Source: Okibacterium fritillariae (lineage in GTDB: Bacteria; Actinomycetota; Actinomycetes; Actinomycetales; Microbacteriaceae). Taken from it: 64,000 nucleotides of DNA. The stretch lies in NCBI RefSeq assembly GCF_900167575.1, contig NZ_FUZP01000001.1, positions 434,001 through 498,000 of the forward strand, read 5' to 3'. Under the pieces are notes generated by a model. The model did not search any database. It was not told the DNA's origin and saw only the letters and a program-made list of their open reading frames with translations. Positions within the stretch are counted from its first letter, which is position 1. Each line of letters begins with the position of its first letter. Shown here one piece after another: positions 34,007 to 43,750 of this stretch. Position numbers and translations under genes: made by a program.

Positions 34007-34809
34007 CGGTGGCTCCCCGCCCGAACGTGTTTCAGGATGAGTTCGCCCACGCGTCGATAGCCCGTGATCATGGTTTCGTGCCCCCGCCCCGGCACCTCGG
34101 CCAGATGCGCGTGCGGCATGATCGTCGCCACGCGCACGGCCCAATCGTGCGGGCACACCGGGTCTTTCTCGCCGCGGATCACGAGCGTGCGCGCCTGCAC
34201 CCGCGGCAGCGTCGTCTCGACCCGATGATTCATCATGCTGCCGAGCTTCTCGATGTACCACCGAGGCCCGGCCTTCAGGTAGTACCGCGCCCCCATCCAC
34301 AACACCCGCGGATGCGTCGTCGACAGGTCTTGCACCAACCGCAGCGCCTGCTTCGCCACGGTGCGCTCGGCAGGGTTCACGGTCGGCGCGATCAAGACGA
34401 CCGTCTTGAACAGCTCGGGATGGTGCGCCGCCGCCTCGGCCACGATCTGCGTGCCCATCGAATGCCCGACGAGCACCGGCCGCTCGATGCGCCACCGTTC
34501 CACCAGCTCGGCGAGCAGCTCGCCCGACGCCACCATGTCGAGCGGCCGGGCGGGCTCCGGCGCATCGCCGAAACCGGGCAGATCGAGGGCATACACGCGC
34601 CCCACCTTCTCCAGAATCCGCGACAGCCCCGACCAGTAGCGGTGCCCCATGCCGATGCCGTGCACGAGCACAAAACTCGGCCCGGTGTGCAGGCCCGATT
34701 CGGTCACGAGCGTCACGCGCTGCTCCGAATGAAACTCACGTGTCGAGCTCTGCCGCCGCGGCTCGGCAACCGGCCGCCGCCGTCGCATCAACCGGTCGAG
34801 CACGCTCAA
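34003..34809 (-). CDS. Alpha/beta hydrolase (esterase/epoxide-hydrolase-like)
   Basis: 268 residues from a TTG at 34809 that overlaps the Nudix stop (TTGA) and has AGGAG 7 bases upstream; GTG at 34803 and ATG at 34788 are other in-frame starts. FVLVHGIGMGHRYW is the oxyanion region, LVGHSMGTQIVAEAAA the nucleophile elbow, GEKDPVCP the Asp region and PGRGHETM the His region, so the triad is complete. The substrate is unknown. The three genes Nudix-hydrolase-hydrolase are coupled by 4-base overlaps. Confidence 0.88.
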   Translation of the reverse strand: MSVLDRLMRRRRPVAEPRRQSSTREFHSEQRVTLVTESGLHTGPSFVLVHGIGMGHRYWSGLSRILEKVGRVYALDLPGFGDAPEPARPLDMVASGELLAELVERWRIERPVLVGHSMGTQIVAEAAAHHPELFKTVVLIAPTVNPAERTVAKQALRLVQDLSTTHPRVLWMGARYYLKAGPRWYIEKLGSMMNHRVETTLPRVQARTLVIRGEKDPVCPHDWAVRVATIMPHAHLAEVPGRGHETMITGYRRVGELILKHVRAGSHR

Positions 34810-35219
34810 TCGATCGCTCCTGCCGCAGCGAGCAACCGCAGCACCTCGCGCCCGGCGGGTGGGCAGCGGTCGGCGTCGCGCGTGTCGCACCAGTGCAGAG
34901 CACTGACCTCGCTCGAGGGGTGGGGCTGCTCGGTCGTGTCGATGCCGAAAACCGTCATGCGCACCATCCGCCCCTCGGCCTGCCCGTGGGCCAACGTCTC
35001 GACGACGAACAACTCGGTCAGATCGGATGGCTCGAGTGCCAGTCGCACCTCTTCGAACGCCTCGCGTGCCGCCGCCTCGGCCGGTGTCTCACCCGCATCG
35101 ACTTTGCCGCCCGGCATGTAGTGCACGTCCCGCCCCCGCGCCGTCACCATGAGCACACGCCGGTCACGCACGAGCGCGATCGCGGCCACATCGAGTGGTG
35201 GCGGGGGCGTCTGGATCAC
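34806..35219 (-). CDS. Nudix hydrolase
   Basis: 137 residues. The Nudix box is complete: GGKVDAGETPAEAAAREAFE followed by EV, near residues 37-58. It hydrolyses a nucleoside diphosphate linked to another group, but the substrate is not clear; house-cleaning of oxidised nucleotides is common in this group. The GTG start has TAGTCT 6 bases upstream, so it leads a leaderless transcript for the two downstream hydrolases. Confidence 0.92.
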   Translation of the reverse strand: MIQTPPPPLDVAAIALVRDRRVLMVTARGRDVHYMPGGKVDAGETPAEAAAREAFEEVRLALEPSDLTELFVVETLAHGQAEGRMVRMTVFGIDTTEQPHPSSEVSALHWCDTRDADRCPPAGREVLRLLAAAGAID

Positions 35220-35514
35220 CCCTCCAGACTATCCGCGGCGCTGCGGCCCGGCGCGCCTCAGAGCAGCAGGGGGGCCATGAGAATCTCTCAAATGAAATGG
35301 ATGATGATCGACGAGCTACGTGCCTTCAGATGCCGCTTGAGAACCACACAACATCGGCGTGCACGGTTATACGCAACGGATCTATAACGAAAGGCATTCG
35401 AGTGGCATATTCATGCAGCAGACGCCGTGCGCCTGGTAGAAAGTGACCACGGACCACTTCGGTGCCGCAATAAGCATGGGGACGCGCTTCGGCGCGAGAA
35501 TTGGGGATCTGGCG

Positions 35515-36651
35515 ATGACGCCGTTTGCACGAAAATCACTGGCCGCGTGTTCGGGGCTTCTTCTCATCGCCGGGTCGAGTGCCCTTCTTCCGGGAGCGGC
35601 ACTCGCAGCAGATGCGGGCGATGCCGTAATCAGCGTCGTAGACGTCCCCGAAGTCGTTCCGTCTGCAGGCCCGGCCTCGTCCGCCGAGTCGACTGCGACC
35701 GCCGAGGGCATCGTCGAGCCGTCCACGGAGCCCACGGCAGCTCCGACACCCGAACCTGTTGTCGAGCCGTTTGCGGCGCCTTCGCCGACCCCGACGGTGG
35801 AGCCGGCTCCAGCTCCGGCTCCGACGGAGGATCCCGCCCCGGTGGCGCCTCAGGCTGATCCCGTACTCGAAGAGATCCCGATCACGGTGAGATCCCCGAA
35901 CCTCGCAGGATGGAACGGGCCGATCGTGGCTCCGCGGCGGTTCGAGATCAGTGGGAACGCGGTTTCCAATGCGGTCGTCACCATCAGCGACGCGAACGGG
36001 GTCGTTCTCGCGACCGTGCAGGCGTCGGCATCGGCGCTCGGTGACTGGAGGACCAGCGTCTCCTACCCAGAGGACGCGTACACAAATCAGACGATCGTGA
36101 TCACCGCAAGCGCGCCCGGCTGGGCCGACGGCCGATTCGAGCAGTCGTTCAAGCTCTACCCGCCGGAAATCGCCGATGCCTCGATCACGACTCCGGTGCC
36201 GGGAAGCACGTTCCGGGGAACAGGCACGCTGGTGAATGTGCCGTTCACCGGGACCGGCCTCCCCGGTGCGCAGGTAACGGTCTACGCCTATCCGTTCGCG
36301 GGTATTCGGCGCGCCGATCTGGATGGCGACCAAGAGTCGACCATCCTGAAATCGACGACGGTGGCTGCCGACGGAACGTGGGCGGTCGATTTCGATTTGC
36401 CGGCGAAGGGGTACTCGTTCTCCGCCGCTCAGAGTCTGCCCGAACCCGAAGGCTCGCCGTATTATCCGTATCGCGGCATCTCGAACGGGCTCGAGTTCCG
36501 CGACATCTTCGTCGTATCCAGCGCCGCTGGCACACTGCCCGAGACAGGTGCGAATGATCAGGTGCTCTCGGCGACCGCGATGAGCCTTATGGCATTAGGC
36601 CTTGTGGGCATGATCGTGGCGAGCGCGCGGGGACGCCGCAAGACGGCCTAG
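35515..36651 (+). CDS. LPETG-anchored cell-surface protein
   Basis: 378 residues from the ATG at 35515 (GGGGA 7 bases upstream). The signal peptide ends at ALA-ADAG near residue 32. Residues about 40-120 are a Pro/Glu/Thr/Ala-rich stalk ([20 protein letters not shown]). Two Ig-like beta domains follow ([18 protein letters not shown] and [11 protein letters not shown]). The end is LPETG, a hydrophobic span and RGRRKTA, a canonical sortase signal. It is likely an adhesin or wall protein. The sequence upstream (35220-35514) is less GC-rich than its neighbours and holds no convincing gene. Confidence 0.85.
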   Translation: MTPFARKSLAACSGLLLIAGSSALLPGAALAADAGDAVISVVDVPEVVPSAGPASSAESTATAEGIVEPSTEPTAAPTPEPVVEPFAAPSPTPTVEPAPAPAPTEDPAPVAPQADPVLEEIPITVRSPNLAGWNGPIVAPRRFEISGNAVSNAVVTISDANGVVLATVQASASALGDWRTSVSYPEDAYTNQTIVITASAPGWADGRFEQSFKLYPPEIADASITTPVPGSTFRGTGTLVNVPFTGTGLPGAQVTVYAYPFAGIRRADLDGDQESTILKSTTVAADGTWAVDFDLPAKGYSFSAAQSLPEPEGSPYYPYRGISNGLEFRDIFVVSSAAGTLPETGANDQVLSATAMSLMALGLVGMIVASARGRRKTA

Positions 36652-36708
36652 CGGCATCCATGATGAGCGGCGTCACTCCCCTCCCCGGGGCGCGGCGCCG
36701 CTCTCCGT

Positions 36709-36740
36709 TAGGATGGTTCGCAACCAGGCAGCCAGCCTGG
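36709..36740 (+). promoter_or_regulatory. glyS promoter and leader hairpin
   Basis: TAGGAT (36709-36714) is a likely -10 box, placing the mRNA start near 36721. CCAGGC (36724-36729) pairs with GCCTGG (36735-36740) and is followed by GTTCTGTTTTTATT, which together look like an intrinsic terminator only 20 bases before the start codon. It may attenuate glyS expression. Confidence 0.45.
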
Positions 36741-36763
36741 GTTCTGTTTTTATTGGGAGTATC

Positions 36764-38146
36764 GTGGCCGCACCGACCCGTCTTGATTCCGTCATCGCCC
36801 TGGCCCGCCACCGCGGGTTCGTCTTCCAGGCGGGTGAAATCTACGGGGGTTCTCGCTCCGCCTGGGACTACGGTCCCTTGGGCGTCGAGCTCAAAGAGAA
36901 CATCAAGCGCCAGTGGTGGAAGACCATGGTGCAGTCGCGCGACGACGTGGTCGGGCTCGACTCGAGCGTCATCCTGCCCAAGCAGGTGTGGGAGGCATCC
37001 GGTCACGTCGAGGTGTTCACCGACCCGCTCGTCGAGTCCACGATCACCCACAAGCGTTACCGCGCCGACCACCTGTGGGAGGCCTTCGAGGCGAAGCACG
37101 GCCGCGAGCCGTCGAGCTGGGACGAAGTGCCCGACCCCGACACCGGAAACCGCGGCAACTGGACCGAGCCGCGCGCCTTCTCGGGCCTGCTGAAGACCAA
37201 CCTCGGCCCCGTCGACGACGAGAGCGGCCTGCACTATCTGCGCCCCGAGACCGCGCAGGGCATTTTCGTGAACTTCGCCAACGTGCTGCAGGCGGCGCGC
37301 ATCAAGCCCCCGTTCGGCATCGGCCAGATCGGCAAGTCGTTCCGCAACGAGATCACGCCCGGAAACTTCATCTTCCGCACGCGCGAGTTCGAGCAGATGG
37401 AGATGGAATTCTTCGTCGAGCCCGGCACCGACGAAACCTGGCACCAGTACTGGATCGACGAGCGCCTGCGCTGGTACACCGACCTCGGCATCAACCCCGA
37501 CAACCTGCGCCTCTATGAGCACGCGCAGGAGAAGCTGTCGCACTACTCGAAGCGCACCGTCGACATCGAATACCGTTTCGGTTTCACGGGCGGCGAGTTC
37601 GGTGAGCTCGAGGGTGTGGCCAACCGCACCGACTACGACCTGACGACGCACTCGAAGGCATCCGGCAAGGACCTGTCTTACTTCGACCAGGCCAAGAACG
37701 AGCGTTGGACGCCGTATGTCATCGAGCCTGCGGCTGGTCTGACCCGTTCGTTGATGGCGTTCCTCGTCGACGCCTATCACGAAGAAGAGGTGCCCAACGC
37801 GAAGGGCGGCACCGATAAGCGCACCGTGCTGAAGCTCGACCCGCGTCTGTCGCCCATCAAGGCCGCCGTGCTGCCGCTGTCGCGCAACGAGGCCCTGTCG
37901 CCTCTCGCGCGCCAGGTGGCTAAGACCCTGCGCGAGCAGTGGAACGTCGACTTCGACGACGCGGGTGCCATCGGCCGCCGTTACCGTCGCCAGGATGAAA
38001 TCGGCACCCCGTTCTGCATCACGGTCGACTTCGATTCGCTCGAGGACAACGCCGTGACCGTGCGCGACCGCGACACCATGCAGCAGGAGCGCGTCTCCAT
38101 CGACGAGCTCTACCTCTACCTCGCCGAGCGACTGCGCGGCGCCTAG
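36764..38146 (+). CDS. glyS: Glycine--tRNA ligase
   Basis: 460 residues from the GTG at 36764 (GGGAG 4 bases upstream), the usual length of the single-chain bacterial and archaeal type. Class II motifs are seen: the start [18 protein letters not shown], motif 2 [20 protein letters not shown] shown here only in its core, and motif 3 [10 protein letters not shown]. It charges tRNA-Gly with glycine in the cytoplasm. An upstream in-frame ATG at 36713 would include the leader hairpin and is unlikely. Confidence 0.97.
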   Translation: MAAPTRLDSVIALARHRGFVFQAGEIYGGSRSAWDYGPLGVELKENIKRQWWKTMVQSRDDVVGLDSSVILPKQVWEASGHVEVFTDPLVESTITHKRYRADHLWEAFEAKHGREPSSWDEVPDPDTGNRGNWTEPRAFSGLLKTNLGPVDDESGLHYLRPETAQGIFVNFANVLQAARIKPPFGIGQIGKSFRNEITPGNFIFRTREFEQMEMEFFVEPGTDETWHQYWIDERLRWYTDLGINPDNLRLYEHAQEKLSHYSKRTVDIEYRFGFTGGEFGELEGVANRTDYDLTTHSKASGKDLSYFDQAKNERWTPYVIEPAAGLTRSLMAFLVDAYHEEEVPNAKGGTDKRTVLKLDPRLSPIKAAVLPLSRNEALSPLARQVAKTLREQWNVDFDDAGAIGRRYRRQDEIGTPFCITVDFDSLEDNAVTVRDRDTMQQERVSIDELYLYLAERLRGA

Positions 38147-38155
38147 GCAACACCC

Positions 38156-38181
38156 GGTGCGCGCGACGTCCCGCGCGCACC
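38156..38181. terminator. Hairpin after glyS
   Basis: GGTGCGCGCG (38156-38165) pairs perfectly with 38172-38181 around a 6-base loop, 10 bases after the glyS stop. Confidence 0.7.
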
Positions 38182-38317
38182 GCACCCCGCAACACGTGTC
38201 GCGTAGCGCTCATCGTTACGTGCCTGCACGGCAGCGCGGTCCGACCAGTAGTCATGTGATTGACACGGTTCGGGCCGCGCTGCCAGCATGAGAACGCCCA
38301 CGTCTAGAAGGAGCCCC

Positions 38318-38848
38318 ATGTCGGACAACACCTCGAACAACGACCCCTCGCCCTACGGCGACCAGAACGCGCACAACTCCGGCCAGCAGCCGGGTGGCTC
38401 CGACCAGGGCCAGGGCTACGGTCAGCAGCCCTCTTACGACCAGCAGCAGTACAGTCAGCAGCCGTCATACGACCAGCAGCAGGCATACGGCCAGCAGCCG
38501 GTTTACGGCCAGCAGGGTTCTGACCAGCCTTACGGTCAGCAGCCGGCCTATGGTCAGCAGCAGTACGACGCGCAGCAATACGGCGCCTACGGACAGCAGC
38601 CCCAGAAGTACAACGTGCTGTCGATCGTCTCGCTCGTGGGCGCGATCATCGGTTTCAACGTCATCGCCGTCATCCTCGGCTTCATTGCGCTCTCGCAGAT
38701 CAAGAAGACGGGCGAGCAGGGCAAGGGCCTGGCCATCGCCGGCATCGTGATCGGCTTCGTCTACTTGGCGTTCATCATCCTGATCACCATCTTCGTGATC
38801 ATCATCAGCATCGGCGCCGCGTCGTCGGGCGACTATTACACGAACTAA
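38318..38848 (+). CDS. DUF4190 membrane protein with Q/Y-rich N-terminal domain
   Basis: 176 residues from the ATG at 38318 (AAGGAG 4 bases upstream). Residues 1-95 are a disordered Gln/Tyr/Gly/Pro stretch with many YGQQP and YDQQQ units. The C-terminal 80 residues hold two membrane spans joined by [19 protein letters not shown], the DUF4190 signature. Many actinobacterial proteins have this layout, and the function is unknown. A good terminator follows at 38860. Confidence 0.85.
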   Translation: MSDNTSNNDPSPYGDQNAHNSGQQPGGSDQGQGYGQQPSYDQQQYSQQPSYDQQQAYGQQPVYGQQGSDQPYGQQPAYGQQQYDAQQYGAYGQQPQKYNVLSIVSLVGAIIGFNVIAVILGFIALSQIKKTGEQGKGLAIAGIVIGFVYLAFIILITIFVIIISIGAASSGDYYTN

Positions 38849-38859
38849 AGCTCGTCACA

Positions 38860-38892
38860 AAACGCCCCGCCGACTCGAACGGCGGGGCGTTT
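38860..38892. terminator. Hairpin terminator between DUF4190 and hemA
   Basis: AAACGCCCCGCCG (38860-38872) pairs perfectly with 38880-38892 (13 bp) around a 7-base loop. It has A and T ends on the two sides, so it can serve both convergent genes. Confidence 0.9.
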
Positions 38893-38956
38893 CGCGTTGA
38901 CGCTGCGGGCGTCGACTGCCGGCGTCGTCGGGCTGGGAAGCGCCGCGCCAGGTGGG

Positions 38957-40471
38957 CTAGGCGGTGGCTTCGCCGCGAGTGGCGGCGTCTTCGGCGACCG
39001 CGCGGTCTTCGGCGGCCGAGGCCAGGCCGTCGACCGAGATGCCGAACAGCGTCTCGATGGCGTCGCGATACTTCTGCGCTTCGCCGGCGCGCGCGAAGTC
39101 CTTGGCGCGCGTGGTGGGCGTGTGCAGCAGCACGCCCGTCAGGTGGCGCAGGGCGCGGGCGGTCTCGCCGTCGTCGCCGCGACCCGCCGCGCGCTGGATC
39201 TCGTCCTCGAGCAGGTCGAAGACGTGGCTGCGCAGGGCGACGACCGCGTCGGACACGCTCTGTTCGTCGGTGACGTCGGAGAACTTGCGGGCCGCGCGGG
39301 ACACGATCTTGCGCGCCTCGTCGGTGGCTTGCAGCTCTTCGAGCGGCGCGTGGATGCGGATGGTTTCGAGGTCGAGCAGTTCGACGCCGCGCACGGTCTG
39401 CACGTCGGGGTCGACGTTGCGGGGCAAGCCCATGTCGATGACGAGCTGCGCGCGGGCGTCGTGGTCGACGGGGCACCCGTCGGCGGCGTCGAGCGTCGCG
39501 CCGTCGAGACCCGTTCCGGTACTGAGTCCCGTTCCGGCGCTGACATCCGTTCCGGCGTTCGGGCCCGATGGGGCTGCTGCGTGGGCGGCGGCCGAGCCTG
39601 AGGCTGCGGCGACGACACCGATGGGGGTGACGGTGGCTGCGGCATCCGTGCTCGCCGCGTGCGCTTCGAGGCGGCCGCGCTGCAGCAGCTCGGCGTCGAT
39701 GACGTGCCCGTTGGCGGTGGTGCAGGTGACGATGACATCGACGGATGCTGCGAGCCGCGCGAAGTCGGTCGACGACACGTTGTCCATGTCGTGCTTCGTG
39801 GCGAAGCGCACGCCGCGGCCCGAGGGGGAGTAGACGCTCACATCGGTGACGCCGCGGTCGCGCAGGGCGGCGAGGCTGGCGCCCGCGTAGGCGCCCGTGC
39901 CGACGAGGAGGACCGTGGTGGCCGACCAGTCGCTGATGCGGCTCTCGGCCAGGTCGAGTGCGAGGCGCACGATGGAACGCCCGGCGCGGCCGAGCGGTGT
40001 GCGGTTCTTGATGCCGCGGGAGGTCTGCGAGGCGCGCTGGAACAGGCGCTCGAGGTCGCTCGACGTGGTGCCCTCTTCGCGGGCGCGTTCGAGGGAGCGG
40101 CGCACCTGGCCGGCGATCTCACCCTCGCCCACGACGACGGATTCGAGCCCGGCGGCGACGGCGAAGAGGTGCTCGGCGGCGTCTTGACCCGAGTGCACCT
40201 CGAGGCTCTGGCGCAGGATGGCGGCATCGATGCCACTGGCGGCCGCGACGGCGTCTGCGGTGGCCTCGAGGGCGACGGCCTGAGCGCTCGTGAGCGGCTC
40301 GTCGAAGTCGATGTAGGCCTCGAAGCGGTTGCAGGTGGCCACGACCACGGCGCCCGAGACACATTCGGTGTGTTCGGTGATGCGGCGTGCGACCGAGTCG
40401 GTGCGTACGCTCAAGGCCTCGAGGAGGTCGAAGCTGGCGTTTTTGTGACTCGCCGTCAAACACATGAGCAC
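38957..40471 (-). CDS. hemA: Glutamyl-tRNA reductase
   Basis: 504 residues. The start [18 protein letters not shown] and the active-site [14 protein letters not shown] (nucleophile Cys near residue 47) are typical. It reduces glutamyl-tRNA to glutamate 1-semialdehyde with NADPH, the first committed step of heme synthesis. I chose the GTG at 40471 because TAGAAT lies 6 bases upstream; an ATG two codons later is possible. A low-complexity insert of about 65 residues ([12 protein letters not shown]...[12 protein letters not shown]) interrupts the NADPH-binding domain and contains an 18-bp tandem repeat, which explains the length above the usual 420-460. Confidence 0.95.
   Translation of the reverse strand: MLMCLTASHKNASFDLLEALSVRTDSVARRITEHTECVSGAVVVATCNRFEAYIDFDEPLTSAQAVALEATADAVAAASGIDAAILRQSLEVHSGQDAAEHLFAVAAGLESVVVGEGEIAGQVRRSLERAREEGTTSSDLERLFQRASQTSRGIKNRTPLGRAGRSIVRLALDLAESRISDWSATTVLLVGTGAYAGASLAALRDRGVTDVSVYSPSGRGVRFATKHDMDNVSSTDFARLAASVDVIVTCTTANGHVIDAELLQRGRLEAHAASTDAAATVTPIGVVAAASGSAAAHAAAPSGPNAGTDVSAGTGLSTGTGLDGATLDAADGCPVDHDARAQLVIDMGLPRNVDPDVQTVRGVELLDLETIRIHAPLEELQATDEARKIVSRAARKFSDVTDEQSVSDAVVALRSHVFDLLEDEIQRAAGRGDDGETARALRHLTGVLLHTPTTRAKDFARAGEAQKYRDAIETLFGISVDGLASAAEDRAVAEDAATRGEATA
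39511..39564. repeat. 18-bp in-frame tandem repeat inside hemA
   Basis: CCGTTCCGG recurs at 39511, 39529 and 39547 in three 18-base units. They encode the GTDVSA / GTGLST / GTGLDG units of the hemA insert. Confidence 0.8.
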
Positions 40472-40592
40472 TGAGTCATTCTACGCGCTCGCTGCTTCGC
40501 CCGCGGCCGTCGGGTTTCGCCCTGCACGAACGTGCGGGTCACGGCGGGGTTCCGAGGCTCGCCGACCGCGCCGGGTTTGAGAGAATGGGGGA
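40472..40592. promoter_or_regulatory. Divergent hemA/hemE promoter region
   Basis: On the minus strand TAGAAT (40478-40483) is 6 bases before the hemA GTG. On the plus strand GAGAAT (40581-40586) is 6 bases before the hemE GTG. Both transcripts are probably leaderless, and no clear operator palindrome was seen between them. Confidence 0.6.
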
Positions 40593-41744
40593 GTGAAACT
40601 CTCCTCGCAGCATCCGCTCGCCTCTGGCCGCACCACCGATTCGCGTCTCGTGCGCACCTACCAGGGCGTCCGGCAGGAGGTCACGCCGGTGTGGTTCATG
40701 CGCCAGGCGGGCCGGTCGTTGCCGGAGTACCGCGATCTGCGCATCGGCACGGCCATGCTCGACGCGTGCCTCAAACCCGAGATGGCCTCAGAGATCACGC
40801 TGCAGCCGATCCGCCGACACGGCGTCGACGCCGGCATTTTCTTCAGCGATATCGTCGTGCCGCTCAAGCAGGTGGGTGTCGACGTCGACATCGTTCCGGG
40901 CAAGGGTCCCGTGCTCGGCAAGGCGGTGCGCACGGCGGCGGATGTCGACGAGCTCATCTCTCTCGACCCCGCCATCCTCGACGAAACCCTGGCTCCCGTG
41001 CGCGAGGCCGTCGCCATGACGGTGGCCGAGCTGGGCGAGAATCACGGCGACACGCCGTTGATCGGCTTCGCGGGCGCACCTTTCACCCTGGCGGCCTACT
41101 TGGTCGAGGGTGGCCCGTCGAAAGACCACATCCGCGCGCGCACGCTCATGCACGCCGACCCCGAGTCTTGGGCCAAGCTCATGGCCTGGTCGGCCGAGGT
41201 CACGGGGCGTTTTCTGCGTGCACAGGTGCTCGCCGGGGCATCCGCCGCGCAGCTGTTCGACTCGTGGGCGGGCGCGCTGTCGCTCGACGACTACGTGCGG
41301 CACGTGGCACCGGCCTCGTCGAAGGCGCTCGAACATGTGCGCGACCTCAACTACGACGTGACGACATCCGAGGTGGATGCCGAGGGCGCGGCTCATGAAA
41401 CCACGCACGCCCGCAACGTTCCCATCGTGCACTTCGGGGTGGGCACGGGCGAGCTGCTGAAAGCCATGCACGACATCGGCGCCGACGTGGTGGGCGTCGA
41501 CTACCGCGTGCCGCTCGACGAGGCGTCGCGCCGGCTCGGGGGAGTCGTCACGCTGCAGGGCAACGTCGACCCCGCCATCCTGTCGGCGCCGTGGCCCGTG
41601 CTCGAGGCGCATGTGGTCGACGTGCTCGAGCGCGGCAAGGTCGCCCCGGCCCACGTGCTGAACCTCGGCCACGGCGTGCCTCCCGAGACCGACCCGACCG
41701 TGCTCACGCGTCTCGTCGAGTTCGTGCACGACTACCGCTCATGA
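40593..41744 (+). CDS. hemE: Uroporphyrinogen decarboxylase
   Basis: 383 residues. The conserved PVWFMRQAGRSLPEYR is near residue 30, FSDIVVPLKQVGVDV holds the active-site Asp, and IGFAGAPFTLAAYL follows. It removes four carboxyl groups from uroporphyrinogen III to give coproporphyrinogen III in the cytoplasm. It is the first gene of the plus-strand heme run and overlaps the next gene by ATGA. GTG start 6 bases after GAGAAT. Confidence 0.97.
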   Translation: MKLSSQHPLASGRTTDSRLVRTYQGVRQEVTPVWFMRQAGRSLPEYRDLRIGTAMLDACLKPEMASEITLQPIRRHGVDAGIFFSDIVVPLKQVGVDVDIVPGKGPVLGKAVRTAADVDELISLDPAILDETLAPVREAVAMTVAELGENHGDTPLIGFAGAPFTLAAYLVEGGPSKDHIRARTLMHADPESWAKLMAWSAEVTGRFLRAQVLAGASAAQLFDSWAGALSLDDYVRHVAPASSKALEHVRDLNYDVTTSEVDAEGAAHETTHARNVPIVHFGVGTGELLKAMHDIGADVVGVDYRVPLDEASRRLGGVVTLQGNVDPAILSAPWPVLEAHVVDVLERGKVAPAHVLNLGHGVPPETDPTVLTRLVEFVHDYRS

Positions 41745-43261
41745 GCGAAGGTCACGGCCCCGAGCGTCACGTCTCCGAGCGTCACGTCTCCGAGCTGCAC
41801 GCGGTCGTCGTGGGCGGCGGTGTCGCCGGGCTCGTAGCGGCACGTGAGATCGCCAAGATCGGCGTGCGCGTCACCATCCTCGAGGCCACGGATGCCGCGG
41901 GCGGCGCACTCGCGCAGGTGCAGGTCGCCGGCCTCACCGTCGACAGCGGTGCCGAGAGCTATGCCACGCGCGGCGGACACGTCGCGGCCCTCGTGCACGA
42001 CCTCGGACTCGACGACCAGATCGTGAAACCCAACCCGCAGGGTGCGTGGTTGCGTCTGCCCGATGCGGCCGGCGGCGAGCTGACCATCCCCATGCCCAAG
42101 GGCGGCGTGCTCGGCATCCCCTCCAACCCCTTCGCCGACGATGTGCGCCTGGCCCTCGGCTGGGGCGGCGCCTGGCGTGCCTACCTCGACCGCGTCATGC
42201 CCGTGCTGGCGATCGGCCGCGTGCACAACCTCGGCCGGCTCGTCGAGCGACGCATGGGCCGCAAGGTGCTCGAGCGCCTCGTCTGGCCGGTGGCAGGTGG
42301 CGTGTATTCGGCCAGCCCCTACGACCTCGAGGTCGACCTCGCGGCGCCGGGGTTGAACAAGGCGCTCACACGGGCTGGTTCTCTGTCGGGCGCCATCGCG
42401 CTCCTGCGCGGCGACGCGAAACCGGGCTCGGCCGTCTCGGGTCTGCGCGGCGGCATGTATCGCCTGGTCGAGGCGCTCATCGACAGCGTCGCGACGCTCG
42501 GCGGCGAGTTGCGCACGGGTGCGCCCGTGGCCACGATCGAGTCGCTCCCCGAGGCCGACACCGCGTCTCTCGCGGCTCCCCGCTGGCGCACGGTCCTGGC
42601 CGACGGCGAAACCCTCGACAGCGACTTCCTCGTCCTCGCGGCGCCCGAGAGCGTCACGCGCACGCTTCTCGCCGAGCTGCCGGGTTCCGAAACGCTCCGC
42701 GACGCCCTCGACCAGGTTCCGGATGGCCCCGCCCCCATCGAATTGGTCACGCTCGTGCTCGACGCCCCCGCCCTCGACAGCTACCCGCGCGGCACCGGAA
42801 TCCTGGTCGCCCCGGGTTCGTCGGTGCGCGCCAAAGCCATGACGCACTCCGACGCCAAATGGTCGTGGCTCGCCGAACGCGCCGCGGCAGATGGCCCGCA
42901 CCGCCACGTCATCCGCCTCTCGTACGGGCGGCAGGGAGACGCCGATTCGACGGCGGCCCTCGGTGACGCCGAGTTGGTCGCACAGGCGCTCGCCGACGCA
43001 TCCCTTCTCTTCGGCACGCCGCTCACGGCCGAGCAGGTCGTCGACGCGGCACGCACACCCTGGCGCGGCACCGTGCCCGTCGCGACGATCGGTCACCGCC
43101 AGGCCGCCGAGCGCGTGCGCGAAGCCGTCGAACAGTTCGAGGGGCTCGAAGTGGCGGGCGCCTGGCTGAGCGGAACGGGGCTGGCATCGGTGGTTCCGGA
43201 TGCCTCGGCCGCCGCATCCCGAGTGCGACACGCTGTCGTCGCCGAAACCTCTATGCCCTGA
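41741..43261 (+). CDS. cgoX: Coproporphyrinogen III oxidase (HemY-type, FAD)
   Basis: 506 residues from the ATG that overlaps the hemE stop. The FAD-binding motif AVVVGGGVAGLVAAREIA is near residue 22, and the terminal nucleotide motif is VAGAWLSGTGLASVVPDA. In Gram-positive bacteria with chdC this enzyme oxidises coproporphyrinogen III to coproporphyrin III with oxygen. An N-terminal extension contains a duplicated ERHVS unit (15-bp repeat at 41762-41791) before the Rossmann strand, which is odd but in frame. Confidence 0.93.
   Translation: MSEGHGPERHVSERHVSELHAVVVGGGVAGLVAAREIAKIGVRVTILEATDAAGGALAQVQVAGLTVDSGAESYATRGGHVAALVHDLGLDDQIVKPNPQGAWLRLPDAAGGELTIPMPKGGVLGIPSNPFADDVRLALGWGGAWRAYLDRVMPVLAIGRVHNLGRLVERRMGRKVLERLVWPVAGGVYSASPYDLEVDLAAPGLNKALTRAGSLSGAIALLRGDAKPGSAVSGLRGGMYRLVEALIDSVATLGGELRTGAPVATIESLPEADTASLAAPRWRTVLADGETLDSDFLVLAAPESVTRTLLAELPGSETLRDALDQVPDGPAPIELVTLVLDAPALDSYPRGTGILVAPGSSVRAKAMTHSDAKWSWLAERAAADGPHRHVIRLSYGRQGDADSTAALGDAELVAQALADASLLFGTPLTAEQVVDAARTPWRGTVPVATIGHRQAAERVREAVEQFEGLEVAGAWLSGTGLASVVPDASAAASRVRHAVVAETSMP
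41762..41791. repeat. 15-bp in-frame duplication at the start of cgoX
   Basis: GAGCGTCACGTCTCC occurs twice without change (41762-41776 and 41777-41791), encoding ERHVS twice, followed by a third partial copy. Confidence 0.85.
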
Positions 43262-43345
43262 GACGAATACGCGCGCAACCCCTGGGCGGCGACACCCGCA
43301 ACAGGGCTACGCTGGGGTAATTGACCGCAACCTGAACGGAGTCCC

Positions 43346-43738
43346 ATGAAAGGCAAAGTACTTTTCGTCGCCGGACTGGCCACTGGTTACGTGCTCGGCA
43401 CGCGAGCCGGCCGAGAGCGTTACCGCCAGATCCAGACGAGCTGGGCGAAGGTGTGGAACGCCAAGCCCGTGCAGAAGCAGGTCGGCAAGGTCGAAGACTT
43501 CGCCAAGGCCCGCGCGAGCGAGGTTCCCGGCGTGCTGCTGAACGGCGCCAAGAAGGTCGTCAACGTCGTCACCAGCGACCAGTCGAAAGAGCAGAAGGTT
43601 GAGAGCGCCAAGAAGGCCGCCGTCGACACCGCGAGCGAAATCGGCAAGTCGGTGAAGGCGGGAACGAAGCGCTCCGCGTCGGCCACCGCCGCTGCGTCCG
43701 CCGACACCTCGGCAGACTCCTCCGACAAGACCGAGTAA
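43346..43738 (+). CDS. YtxH-like protein
   Basis: 130 residues. The N-terminal hydrophobic VLFVAGLATGYVLGTRAGRE is the YtxH-type glycine-rich span with the terminal RAGRERY motif. A Lys/Ala-rich helical part and a Ser/Ala/Asp tail follow. Relatives are small membrane proteins linked to stress, function unknown. GGAG precedes the ATG. It starts a three-gene membrane module inside the heme run. Confidence 0.8.
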   Translation: MKGKVLFVAGLATGYVLGTRAGRERYRQIQTSWAKVWNAKPVQKQVGKVEDFAKARASEVPGVLLNGAKKVVNVVTSDQSKEQKVESAKKAAVDTASEIGKSVKAGTKRSASATAAASADTSADSSDKTE

Positions 43739-43750
43739 GGACGATTCGCC

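Noticed and set aside
35278-35387. 36-codon frame starting MRISQMKWMM in the gap before the LPETG gene
   Set aside because: It has a G-rich stretch upstream, but no known motif, an Arg-rich unlikely composition and no support from neighbours; the stretch 35220-35514 is better described as promoter or non-coding.
36721-36764. T-box riboswitch before glyS
   Set aside because: The leader is too short and has no specifier loop or T-box motif.
36587-38185. 532-codon minus-strand frame
   Set aside because: Antisense shadow of glyS, which is certain.
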